In this document: positions 1 to 13,500 of the stretch, piece after piece | Numbering within the stretch: the stretch's first letter is position 1 | How the letters are laid out: every line of letters begins with the position of its first letter | From: Aristolochia californica | Taxonomy: Eukaryota > Streptophyta > Magnoliopsida > Piperales > Aristolochiaceae | Reading direction: 5' to 3' | DNA length: 64,000 nt | Assembly: GCA_029961685.1 (NCBI GenBank) | Contig: JARWKL010000014.1 | Coordinates: forward strand, 19,664,452 to 19,728,451 | Program-made: the position numbers and the translations under genes | Notes under the pieces: model-generated | What the model saw: the letters and a program-made list of their open reading frames with translations, nothing else | Told to the model about the DNA's origin: nothing | Databases searched by the model: none

Positions 1-3000
1 TTATGTATGCAGAAGAATTTAAAAACTGTAATAAATGTGAGTATAGAAAGTTATTTTCACGCACTAAAAATGAACACCAACGTTTTTTATCCACGTTGGG
101 GAAATTCCACTAGTACAACCCCAGATAGCTTGGTGGGAAATTTATTAGAAAGAGATTCCTAATTAATCCTAACATGTTTTAATTGTGGTCGTGCCAGAAA
201 CATGTTGAAGATGCAAATCACCTAATGATCCAAAAATTTCAAGGAGTCGAAAAAAATTAAAATTCTCAAGTTACCGTGCAGTGGGATATTTACTAGAGCC
301 AAACAACCCACTTTTTGCCTATTTTACAAAAAGCCGACCTTAAAAATCACAGATATTTTTTGGAATTATCTCTCTTAGCATTTGTGCATTACCTTTTTTG
401 ATGTTCAATTTTTTTTTCAAACTTGAGTTTTTCACTCTCCCAGTTTTCTCGTAAACAAAAAGATAAGGCTAATAAAGATCATAACAAAATAGAAATTTTC
501 GAGTTTATGTATGCAAAAGAATTTGAAAATATAATAAATTTAAGTGAAGAAAGTTATTTTCACGCACTAAAAATGAACACCAAAGTTTTGTTATCCACGT
601 TAGGGAAATTCCACTAGTACAACCCCAGATAGCTTGGTGGGAATTTTTTAAGAAAGAGATTCCTAATTGATCCTAACATGTTTTAAATGTGATAGATATG
701 CATGCCAGAAACATGTTGAAGGTGCAAATGACCTTATGATCTAAAAATTTCAAGGAGTACAAAAAATTAAAATTCTCGGGTTAACTTGCGGTGGGATATT
801 TACCATAGCCAAACAACCCACTTTTTGCCTATTTTACAAAAACCGGACAAAAAAAATCCCAGATACTTTTTGGAATTATCTCTCTAAGCATTTGTGCATT
901 TTCATTTTGGATGTTCAATTTTTTTTTTCAAACTTGAGTTTTTCACTCTCCCAGTTTTCTCGTAAACAAAAAGAAAAGGCAAATATAGTTCACAACAAAA
1001 TGGAACTTTTAGAGTTTATTTATGCAAATGAATTTGAAAACTATAATAAATGTGAGTGAAAAAAGTAATTTTCATGCACTAAAAATGGACACAAAAGTTT
1101 TGTTATCCATGTGGAAATTCCACTTTTACAACCCCAGATAGCTTGGTAGAATTTTATAAAAAAGAGATTCCTAATTGATCCTAAAAAGTTTTAATTGTGG
1201 TGGATATGCATGCCAGAAACATGTTGAAGATGCAAATGACCTAATGATCCAAAAATTTCAAGGAGTAGAAAAAATTAAAATTCTCAAGTTAACATGCGGT
1301 GGGAAATTTACCAGATCCAAGCAACCCATTTTTTGCCTATTTTAAAAAAAGTGGACCAAAAAAATCCTAGATTATTTTTGGAATTATCTCTCTCAGTATT
1401 TTTGCATTTCCATTTATCATGTTCAATTTTTTTTCATACATGAATGTTTTATCTCTCAGTTTTCTCGCAAACAAAAAGATAAGGGTAATATAGATCACAA
1501 CAAAATGAAAATTTTAGAGTTTATGTATGCAAAAGAATTTGAAAACTTTAATAAATGTGAGTGAAGAAAATTATTTTCACGCACTAAAAATGAACACCAA
1601 AGTTTTGTTATCCACGTTGGGGAAATTCCACTAGTACAACCCTGGATAGCTTGGTGGGAATTTTATAAGAAAGAGATTCCTAATTGATCCTAACATGTTT
1701 TAAATGTGATAGATATGCATGCCAGAAACATGTTGAAGGTGAAAATGGCCTTATAATCTAAAAATTTCGAGTAGAAAAAATTCAAATTCTTAAGTTAACG
1801 TGCGGTGGGATATATACCATAGCCAAACAACCCCCTTTTTGCCTATTTTACAAAAAGCGGACCTTAAAAAATCCCAGATACTTTTTGGAATTATCTCTTT
1901 CAGCATTTTTTCATTTCCATTTTGGATATTCAATTTCTTTTTTCAAATTTGAGTTTTACACTCTCCGAGTTTTCTCGTAAACAAAAAGATAAGGCACATA
2001 TAGATCACAACAAAATGGAAATTTTAGAGTTTATGTATGCACAAGAATTCTAAAAGAATAATAAATGTGTGTAAAGAAAGTTATTTTCACGTACTAAAAA
2101 TGATCACCAAAGTTTTGTTATCCACGTTGGGGAAATTCCACTAGTACAACCTTAGATAGCTTGGTGGGAATTTTAAATGAAAGCGATTCGTAATCTATCC
2201 TACCATGTTTTAAATATGGTGGATATGCATGCAAGAAACATGATGAAGATGCAAATGACCTAATGAGCCAAAATTTACTAGGAGTAGAAAAAATTAAATT
2301 TCTCAAGTTAACGTGCACTGGGATATTTACTAGAGCCAAACAACCCACTTTTTGCCTATTTTACACTAAGCGGACCTAAAAAATCATGGACACTTTTTGG
2401 AATTTTCTCTCTTAGCATTTGTGCATTTCCATTTTGGATGTGCAATTTTTTTTTTTCAAACTTGAGTTTTTCACTCTCCCAGTTTTCTTGTAAACAAAAA
2501 ATTAAGGCAAATATTGATCACAAAAAAATGGAAATTTTAGAGTTTATGGATGCAAAAGAATTTGAAAACTATAAAAAATGGGAGTGAAGAAAGTTATTTT
2601 CACGCACTAAAAATGAACACCAAAGTTTTGTTATCCACGTTTCGGAAATTCCACTAGTACAACCCCAGATAGCTTGGTGGGAATTTTATAAGAAAGAGAT
2701 TCCTAATTGATCCTAACATATTTTAAATGTGGTGGATATGATGCAAAAAACATGTTGAAGATGCAGATGACCTAATGATCCAAAAATTTCAAGGTGTAGA
2801 AAGAATTAAAATTCTCATGTTAACGTGCGGTGGGATATTCACCAGAGCCAAACAACACACTCTTTGCCTATTTTACGAAAAATGGACCTAAAAAATCACA
2901 TATACTTTTTGGAATTATCTCTCCCAGTATTTTTGCATTACCATTTTGGGTGTTCAATTTTTTTTTTTAACACTTGAGTTTTTTCACTCTCCCAATTTTC

Positions 3001-6000
3001 TCGTAAACAAAAAGATAAGGCAAATATAGATCACAACAAAATGGAAATTTAAGAGTTTCTGTATGCAAAATAATTTGAAAACTATAATAAATGTGAGTGA
3101 AGAAAGTTATTTTCATGCACTAAAAATGAACACCAAAGTTTTGTTATCCACTTTGGGAAAATTCCACTAGTACAACCACAGATAGCATCGTGGAATTTTA
3201 TTAGAAAGAGATTCCTAATTGATCCTAACATGTTTTAAATATGGGGGATATGCAAGCAGGAAACTTGTTGAAGATGCAGATGACCTAATGATCCAAAAAT
3301 TTCAAGGAGTAGAAAGAATTAAAATTCTCATGTTAACGTGCGGTGGGATATATACCAGAGCCAAACAACCTACTTTTTGCCTATTTTACAAAAAAACGGA
3401 CGAAAAAAATCACAGATACTTTTTGCAATTATCTCTCCCAGTATTTGTTCATTACCATTTGGGGTGTTCAATTTTTTTTTTCAAACTTGAGTTTTTTCAC
3501 TCTTGCAATTTTCTCGTAAACAAAAAGATAAGGCAAATATAGATCACAACAAAATGGAAATTTAAGAGTTTATGTATGCAAAAGAATTTGAAAACTATAA
3601 TAAATGTGCGTGATGAAAGTTATTTTCACGCACTAGAACTGAACACCAAAGTTTTGTTATCCACGTTGGGAAAATTCCACTAGTACAGCCCCAGATAGCT
3701 TGGTGGGAAGTTATAAGAAAGAGATTCCTAATTGACCCTAACATGTTTTAAATTTGGTGGATATGCATGCCAGAAACATGTTGAAGATGAAAATGACCTA
3801 ATGATCCAAAATTTTCGAGTAGAAAACATTAAAATTCTAGAGTCAACGTGCGGTCGGATATTTACTAGAAAGAAACAACCCACTTTTCCCCTATTTTAGA
3901 AAAAGCGGAACTAAAAAATCACAGATACTTTTTGAAATTATCTCTCTCAGAATTTGTGCATTTCCATTTTGGATGTTCAATTTTGTTTTTCAAACTTGAG
4001 TTGTTCACTCTCCCAGTTTTCTCGTAAAGAAAAACATAAGGAAATATAGATCACAACAAAATGGAAATTTTAGACTTTATGTATGGAAAAGAATTTGAAA
4101 ACTATAATAAATGTGAGTGAAGAAAGTTATTTTCATGCACCTAAAACGAACACCAAAGTTTTCTTATTCACGTTGGGAAAATACCACTAGTATAACCCCA
4201 GATAGCTTGGTGGGAATTTTAAAAGAATGATATTCCTAATTGATCCTAACAAGTTTTAAATGTGGTGGATATGCAAGCCAGAAACATGTTGAAGATGCAA
4301 ATGACCTAATAATCCAAAAGATTTGAATAGAAAAAATTAAAATTCTCAAGTTAACGTGCGGTGGGATATTTACCAGAGCCAAACAACCCACTTTTTGCCT
4401 ATTTTACAAAAGGCCGACCTAAAAAATCTCAGATACGTTTTAGAATTATCTCTCTCAGCAGCATTTGTGCATTTCAATTTTGGATGTTCAATTTTTTTTT
4501 CAAACATGAGTTTTTCACTCTTCCTGTTTTCTCGTTAACAAAAAGATAAGACAAATATAAATCACAATAAAATCGAAATTTTAGAGTTTATGTTTGCAAA
4601 ATAATTTGAAAACTATAATTAATGTGAGTGAAGAAAGTTATTTTCATCCACAAAAAATGAACACCAAAGTTTTGTTATCCACAGTAGGGAAATTCCACTA
4701 GTACAACCCCAGATAGCTTGGTGGGAATTTTATAAGAAAGAGATTCCTAATTGATCCTAACATGTTTTAAATGTGGATCATATGTATGCTAGAAACATGT
4801 TGAAGATGGAAATGAGCTAATGATCCAAAAATTTCAAGGAGTAGAAAATATTAAAATTCTCATGTTAACGTGCGGTGGGATATTTACCAGAGCCAAACTA
4901 CCCACTTGTGCCTATTTTACAAAAAGCAGACAAAAAAAATCACAGATACTTTTGGAATTATCTCTCTCAGCATTTGTGCAATTCCATTTTTGATGTACGT
5001 CATTTTTTTCAAACTTGAGTTTTTCAGACTCCCAGTTTTCTCGTAAACAAAAAGATAAGGCCAATATAGATCACAAAAAAAAGGAAATTTTAGAGTTTAT
5101 GTATGCAAAAGAATTTGAAAACTATAATACATGTGAGTGAAGAAAGTTATTTTCACGCACTAAAAATGAAGACCAAAGTTTTGTTATCCACGTTTGGGAA
5201 ATTCCACTAGTACAACCCCAGATAGCTTGGTGGGAATTTTATGAGAAAGAGGTTCCTAATTTATCCTAACATGTTTTAATTGTGGTGGATATGCATGCCA
5301 GAAACATGTTGAAGATGCAAATGACCTAATGATCCAAAAATATCAAGGAGTAGAAAAAAATAAAATTTTCAAGTTAACATGCGGATGGATATTTACTAGA
5401 GCCAAACCACCCACTTTTTGCCTATTTTACAAAAAGCAGACCTAAAAAATCACAGATATTTTTTGGAATTATCTCTCTCAGCATTTGTGCATTTCCTCTT
5501 TGGATGTTCAATTTTTTTTTTTTAACTTGAGTTTTTCACTCTACCAGTTTTCTCGTAAACAAAAAGATAAGGCAAATTTAGATCACGACAAAATGGAAAT
5601 TTTAGAGTTTATGGATGCAAAAGAATTTGAAAACTATAATAAATGTGTGTGAAGAAAGTTATTTTCATGCACTAAAAATGAACACGAAAGTTTTGTTATT
5701 CACGTTGGGGAAATTCCAATAGTACAACCCCAGATGGCTTGGTGGGAATTTTATAAGAAAGAGATTCCTAATTCATCCAAACATATTTTAAATGTGGTGC
5801 ATATGATGCCAGAAACGTGTTGAAGATGCAGATGACCTAATGATCCAAAAATTTCAAGGAGTAGAAAGAATTATAATTCTCAAGTTAACGTGCGGTGGGA
5901 TATTTACCAGAGCCAAACAACCCACTTTTGGCCTATTTTAATAAAACCGGACCAAAAAAATCATAGATACGTTTTTGAATTATCTCTCTCAACATTTGTG

Positions 6001-6200
6001 CATTTCAATTTTGGATATTCAATTTTTTATTCAAACTTGGGTTTCTCACTCTGCCAGTTTTCACGTAAACAAAAAGATAAGCCAAAAATAGATCACAACA
6101 AAATGGAAATTTTAGAGTTTATGTTTGAAAAATAATTTAAAACTATAATATATGTGAGTGAAGAAAATTATTTTCATGCACTAAAAATGAACCAAAGTTT
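1..6200. repeat. Multi-monomer block, paralogue of 19.55-25.65 kb
   Basis: Diagnostic variants appear in the same order in both places: 'ttaattgtggtc' (about 190 and 19,706), 'gcattaccttttttgatg' (380s and 20,410s), 'gatatgatgc' (2,735 and 21,241), 'gtggatcatatg' (4,775 and 24,228) and 'gatatgatgcc' (5,805 and 25,258). From 4.2 to 6.15 kb the offset is constant at about 19,453 bp. Monomers near 0.66-2.2 kb have no partner there, and the second copy has an extra dimer. Confidence 0.8.
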
Positions 6201-8810
6201 TGTTATCCACAGTGGGGAAATTTCACTACTACAACCCCAGATAGCTTGGTGGGAATTTTATAAGAAAGAGATTCCTAATTGATCCTAATATGTTTTAAAT
6301 GACGTAGATATGCTTCCCAGAAACATGTTGAAGGTGCGAATGACCTTATGATCTAAAACTTTCAAGGGGTAGAAAAAATTAAAATTCTCAGGTTAACGTG
6401 CGGTGGGATATTTACCATAGCCAAACAACCCACTTTTTGCCTATTTTACAAAAAGCGGACCTAAAAAATCCCAGATACTTTTTGGAATTATCACTCTCAG
6501 CATTTGTGTATTTTCATTTTGGATGATCAATTTTTTTTTTCAAACTTGAGTTTTTCACTCTCCCATTTTCCTCGTAGACAAAAAGAAAAGTTAGATATAG
6601 TTCACAACAAAATGGAACTTTTAGAGTTTATTTATGCAAATGAATTTGAAAACTATAATAAATGTGAGTGAAAAAAGTAATTTTCAAGCACCAAAAATGG
6701 ACACAAAAGTTTTGTTATCCACGTTGTGGAAAGTCCACTTGTACAACCCACGATAGCTCAGTGGAATTTTATAAAAAGAGATTCCTAATTGATCCTAACA
6801 TGTTTTAATTGTGGTGGATATGTATGCCAGAAAAAATTTGAAGATGCAAATGACCTAATGATCCAAAAATTTCAAGGAGTAAAAAAAATTAAAATTCTCA
6901 AGTTAACATGTGGAGGGATATTACCAGAGCCAAGCAACCCACTTTTTGCCTATTTAACAAAAAGTGGACCAAAAAAATCCTAGATTCTTGTTTGAATTAT
7001 CTCTCTCAGTATTTGTGCATTTCCATTAATCATGTTCAATTTTTTTTTTCAAACTTGAGTTTTTGTCTCTCCCAGTTTTCTCGTAAGCAAAAAGATAAAG
7101 CAAATATAGATCACAACAAAATAAAAATTTTAGAGTTTATGTATGCAAAATAATTTGAAAACTATAATAAATATGAGAGAAGAAAATTATTTTCAGACAC
7201 TAAAAATGAACACCAAAGTTTTGTTATCCACGTTGGGGAAATTCCACTACTAGAATCCCAGATAGCTTGGTGGGAATTTTAAAAGAAAGGGATTGCTAAT
7301 TGATCCTAACATGTTTTAAATGTGGTAGATATGCATGCCAGAAACATGTTGAAGGTGCGAATGACCTGATGATCTAAAAATTTCAAGGAGTAGAAAAAAT
7401 TAAAATTCTCAAGTTAACGTACGGTGGGATATTTACTAGAGCCAAACAACCCACTTTTTTCCTATTTTACAAAAAGCGACATAAAAAATCCCAGATACTT
7501 TTTGAAATTATCTCTCTTAGAATTTTTGCATTTCCATTTTTGATGTTCAATTTTTTTTTTCAAACTTGAGTTTTTCGCTCTCCCAGTTTTCTCGTTAACA
7601 AAAAGATAAGGCAAACATAGATCACAACAAAATGGAAATTTTAGAGTTTATGTATGCAAAAGAATTCAAAAACAATAACAAATGTGAGTGAAGAAAGATA
7701 TTTTCACGCACTAAAAATGATCACCAAATTTTTCTTATCCACGTTGGGCAAATTTTTTGATAGCTTGGTGGGAATTTTATTTGATAGTGATTCCTAATTG
7801 ATCCTAACATGTTTTAAATGTGGGGGATATGCATGCCAGAAACATGATGAAGAAGCAAATGATCTAATGATCCAAAAATTTCTAGGAGTAGAAAAAATTA
7901 AATTTCTCAAGTTAACGTGTAGTGGAATATTTACTAGAGCCAAACAACCCACTTTTTGTCTATTTTACAAAAAGCGGACCTAAAAAATCACAGATACATT
8001 TTGGAATTATCTCTCTCAGCATTCGTGCATTTCCATTTTGGATGTTCAATTTTATTTTTCAAACTTGAGTTTTTCAGTCTCCCAGTTTTCTTGTATACAA
8101 AAAATTAAGGCAAATATTGATTTAAAAAGAATGGAAATTTAAGAGGTTATGGATGCAAAAGAATTTGAAAACTATAATAAATGTGAGTGAAGAAAGTTAT
8201 TTTCATGCACTAAAAATGAACACCAAAGTTTTGTAATCCACGTTGGGGAAATTCTACTAGTACAACCCCAGATAGCTTGGTGGGAATTTTATAAGAAATA
8301 GATTCCTAATTGATCCTAACATATTTTAAATGTGGTGGATATGATGCCAGAAACATGTTGAAGAGGCAGATGACCTAATGATCGAAAAATTTTGAGGAGT
8401 AGAAAGAATTAAAATTCTCAAGTTAACGTGCGGTAGGATATTTACCAGAGCCAAACAACCTACTTTTTGATTATTTTACAAAAATAGGTTCTAAAAAATC
8501 ACATATACATTTTGGAGTTATCTCTCTCAGCATTTGTGCATTTCAATTTTGGATGTTCAATTTTTTTTTTCAAACTTGAGTTCTCACTCTCCCAGTTTTC
8601 ACGTAATAAAAAAGATAAGGCAAATATAGATCACAACAAAATGGAAATTTTAGAGTTTAAGTATGTAAAATAATTTGAAAACTATAATAAATGTGAGTGA
8701 AGAAAGTTATTTTCACACACTAAAAATGAACACCAAAGTTTTGTTATCCATGTTGGGGAAATTCCACTTGTACAACCCCATATAGCTTGGTGGGAATTTT
8801 AATAGAAAGA

Positions 8811-8995
8811 GATTCCTAATTATTCCTAACATGTTTTAAATGTGGTGGATATGCATGGCAGAAATATGTTGAAGATGCAAATGACCTAAAGTTATTTTCA
8901 CGCACTAAAAAAGAACAGCATAGTTTTGTTATCCATGTTGGGGAAAATCCACTTGTACAACCCCAGATAGCTTGGTGGGAATTTTATAAGAAAGA
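8811..8995. repeat. Truncated satellite monomer (~185 bp)
   Basis: The distance between equivalent 'gattc' landmarks at 8,811 and 8,996 is 185 bp instead of ~510. Sequence jumps near 8,888 from 'atgaccta' to 'aagttattttcacgc', dropping about 325 bp of the unit. This looks like a single deletion or an unequal exchange joint. Confidence 0.85.
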
Positions 8996-9699
8996 GATTC
9001 TTAATTGGTCCTAACATGTTTTAAATGTGGTAGATATGCATGCCAGAAACATGTTGAAGGTGCAAATGACCTTATGATCTAACAATTTCAAGGAGTAAAA
9101 AAAATTACAATTCTCAATTTAACTTGCGGTGGGATATTTACCAGAGCCAAACAACCCACTTTTTGCCAATTTTACCAAAAGCGGACCTAAAAAATCTCAG
9201 ATACATTTTGGAATTATCTCTCTCAGCATTTGTGCATTTCAATTTTGGATGTTCAATTTTTTTTTCCAAACTTGAGTTTTTCTCTCTCCCAGTTTTCTCG
9301 TAAACAAAAAGATAAGGCAAATATAGATCACAACAAAATGGAAATTTTAGAGTTTATGTATGGAAAAAAATATGAAAACTATAATAAATTTGAGTGAAGA
9401 AAGTTACTTTCACGCACTAAAAATAAACACCAAAGTTTGGTTACCCACGTTAGGGAAATTCCACTAGTACAACCCCAGATAGCTTGGTGGGAATTTTATA
9501 TGAAAGATATTCCTAATTGATCCAAATAAGTTTTAATTGTGGTGGACATGCATGCCAGAAACATGTTGAAGATGCAAATGAACTAATGATCCAAAAAATT
9601 CTAGGAGTAGAAAAAATTAAAATTCTCAAGTTAACGTGTGGTGGGATATTTACAAGAGCCAAGCCACCCACTTTTTGCCTATTTTAAAAAAAGCTTTCC

Positions 9700-12070
9700 A
9701 AAAAAATCCCATATAATTTTTGGAATTATCTCTCTTGGTATTTGTGCATTTCCAATTTGGAAGTTCAATTTATTTTTTTCAAACTTGAGTTTTTCAATCT
9801 CCCAGTGTTCTCGTAAACAAAAAGATAAGGCAAATATAGATCACAACAAAATGGAAATTTTATGGTTTATGTATGCAAAAGAATTTGAAAATTTTAATAA
9901 ATGTGAGTGAAGAAAGTTTTTTTCACACACTAAAAATGAACACCAAAGTTTTGTTATCTACGTTGGGGAAATTCCACTAGTACAACCCCAGATAGCTTGG
10001 TGAGAATTTTATAAGAAAGAGATTCCATATTGTTCCTAGGATGTTTTAAATGTGGTGGATATGCAAGACAGAAACATGTTGAAGATGCAAATGATCCAAA
10101 AATTTCGAGTAGAAAAAATAAAGATTCTCAAATTAATGTGCAGTGGGATATTTACCAAAGCCAAGCAACCCACTTTTTCCTATTTTACAAAAAGCGGACC
10201 TAAAAAATCACAGATACATTTTGGAATTATCACTCTTAGCATTTGTGCTTTTCAATTTTCGATGTTCAATGTTTTTTTTCAAACTTGAGTTTTTCACTCT
10301 CCCAGTTTTCTTGTAAACAAGAAGATAAGGCAAATATAGATCACAAAAAAATGGAAATTTTAGAGTTTATGTATGCAAAAGAATTTAAAAATTATACTAA
10401 ATGTGAGTGAAGAAAATTATTTTCACCCACTAAAAATGAACACCAAAGTTTTGTTATCCACGTTGGGCAAATTCCACTAGTACAACCCCAGATAACTTGG
10501 TGGAATTTTCTAAGAAAGAGATTCTTATTTGATCCTAACATGCTTAAAATGCGGTGAATATGCATGCCAAAACATGTGGAAGATGCAAATGACCTAATGA
10601 TCCAAAAATTTGGAGGACAAGGAAAAATTAGAATTCTCTAGTTAACGTGTGGTGGGATATTTACCAGAGCGAAAAAACCAACTTTTTGCCTATTTTACAA
10701 AAAGCGGACATAAAAAATCACAGATACTTTTTGGAAGTATCTCTCTCAGCATTTGTGCATTTCCATTTTGGATGTTCAATTTTTTTTTTCGAACTTGAGT
10801 TTTTCACTCTCCTAGTTTTCTCGTAAACAAAAAGAAAAGGCAAATATAGATCACGAAAAAATGGAACTTTTAGAATTTATGTATTCAAAAGAATTTGAAC
10901 TAATAATAAATGTAAGTGAAAAAAGTTATTTTCATGCACTAAAATTGAACACCAAAGTTTTGTTACCCACGTTGGGGAAATACCACTAGTACAACCCCAG
11001 ATAGAGTGGTGGGAATTTTATAATAAAGAGATTCCTAATTGATCCTAACATGTTTTAAATGTGGCGGATATGCATGCCAGAAACATGCTGAAGATGCAAA
11101 TGAACTAATGATCCAAAAATTTCAAGGAGTAGAAAAAATTAAAATTCTCAAGTTAACGCGCGGTGGGATATTTACCAGAGCCAAACAACCCACTTTTTCC
11201 CTATTTTACAAAAAGCGGAACTAAAAAATCACAGATACTTTTTCAAATTATCTCTCTCAGCATTTGTGCATTTCCATTTTGGATGTTCAATTTTTTTTTC
11301 AAACTTTAGTTTCTCATTCTTCCAGATTTGTAGTAAACTTAAAGATAAGGCAAATATAAATCACAACAAAATGGAAATTTTGGAGTTTATGTATGCAAAA
11401 GAATTTTAAACTATAATTAATGTGAGTGAAGAGATTTATTTTCACGCACTAAAAATGAACACCAAAGTTTTGTTATCCACGTTAGGGAAATACCACTAGT
11501 ATAACCCAAGATAGCTTGGTGGGAATTTTCTAAGAAAGATATTTCTAATTGATCCTAAAAAGTTTTAAATGTGGTGGAAAGGCAAGCCAGAAACATGTTG
11601 AAGATGCAAATGACCTAATGGTCAAAAAATTTCGAGTAGAAAAAATTAAATTCTCTAGTTAACGTGCGGTGGGATATTTGCCAGAGCCAGACAACCCACT
11701 TTTTGCCTATTTTACAAAAAAGCGGACATAAAAAATCACACATACTTTTTGGAAATATCTCTCTCGGCATTTGTGCATTTCCATTTTGGATGTTCAATTT
11801 TTTTTTCAAACTTGAGTTTTTTCTGTCTCCCAGTTTTCTCGTAAACAAAAAGATAAGGCAAATATAGATCACAACAAAATGGAAATTTTAGAGTTTATGT
11901 ATGCAAAAGAATTTGAAAACTTTAAATAATGTGGGTGAAGAAATTTATTTTCACACACTAAAAATGAACTCCAAAATTTTTTTATCCACATTGGGGAAAT
12001 TCCACTAGTACAATCCCAGAGAGCTTGGTGGAATTTTATAAGAAAGAGATTCCTAATTAATCCTAACATG
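9700..12070. repeat. Multi-monomer block, paralogue of 25.9-28.8 kb
   Basis: Shared rare variants in order: 'ccaatttggaagttc', 'attgttccta', 'gcaagacagaaac' with loss of the 'gacctaat' word, 'atgtattcaaaag', 'ataataaagag', 'catgctgaag', 'ttttctaagaaagatattt' and 'gtcaaaaaatttcgag'. The second block has one more monomer, so the offset rises from about 16.2 to 16.74 kb. Confidence 0.85.
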
Positions 12071-13439
12071 TTTTAAATGTGGTAGATATGCATGCCAGAA
12101 ACATGTTGAAAGTGCGAATGACCATATGATCTAAAAATTTCATGGAGTAGAAAAAATTAAAATTCTCAAGTTAACATATGGTGGGATATTTACCAGAGCC
12201 AAACAACCCACTTTTTGCCTATTTTAAAAAAAGAGGACGTAAAAGATCCCAGATACTTTTTGGAATTATCTCTCTCAGCATTTGTACATTTCCATTTTGG
12301 ATGTTCAATTTTTTTTTTCAAACTTGAGTTTTTCGCTCTTCCAGTTTTCTCGTAAACAAAAAGATAAGGCAAACATAGATCACAACAAAATGGAAATTTT
12401 AGACTTTATGTATGCAAAAGAATTCTAAAACAATAATAAATGTGAGTGAAGAAAGTTATTTTCACGCACTAAAAAAGATCACCAAAGTTTTGTTATCCAC
12501 GTTGGGGAAATTCCACTAGTACAACCTTAGATAGCTTGGTGGGAATTTTATTTGAAAGCGATTCCTAATTGATCCTAACATGATTTAATGTGGTGGATAT
12601 GCATGCCAGAAACATGATGAAGAAGAAAATGATCTAATGATCCAAAAATTTCTAGGAGTAGAAAAAATTAAATTTCTCAAGTTAACGTGCAGTGGGATAT
12701 TTACTAGGGCCAAACAACCCACTTTTTGCCTATTTTACAAAAAGCGGACCACAAAAATCATAGATACTTTTTGGAATTATCTCACTCAGCATTTGTTCAT
12801 TTCCATTTTGGATGTTCAATTTTTTTTTTTCAAACTTGAGTTTTTCTGTCTCCCAGTTTTCTCTTATAAAAAAAATTAAGGCAAATATTGATCACAAAAA
12901 AATGGAAATTTAAGAGTTTCCAGATGCAAAAGAATTTGAAAACTATAATAAATGTGAGTGAAGAAAGTTATTTTCACGCACTAAAAATGAACACCAAAGT
13001 TTTGTAATCCACGTTGGGGAATTTCCACTAGTACAACCCCAGATAGCTTGGTGGGAATTTTATAAGAAAGAGATTCCTAATTGGTCCTAACATGTTTTAA
13101 ATGTGGTAGATATGCATGCCAAAAACATGTTGAAGGTGCAAATGACCTTATGATCTAAAAATTTCAAGGAGTAAAAAAAATTAAAATTCTCAAGTTAACG
13201 TGCGGTGGGATATTTACTAGAGCCAAACAACCCACTTTTTGCCTATTTTACAAAAAGCGGACCTAAAAAATATCAGATACATTTTGGAACTATCTCTCTC
13301 AGCATTTGTCCATTTCAATTTTGGATGTTCAATTTTTTTTTTCAAACTTGAGTTTTTCACTCCCAGTTTTCTCGTAAACAAAAAGATAAGGCAAATATAG
13401 ATCACAACAAAATGGAAATTTTAGAGTTTATGTATGCAA

Positions 13440-13500
13440 AAAAAATATGAAAACTATAATAACTTTGAGTGAAGAATGTTTTGTTATCCACGCTAGGGAA
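13440..13500. repeat. Monomer with ~35-bp internal deletion
   Basis: 'gagtgaagaa' continues directly into 'tgttttgttatccacg', skipping the 'ttattttcacgcac' segment present in nearly all other units. Confidence 0.75.
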
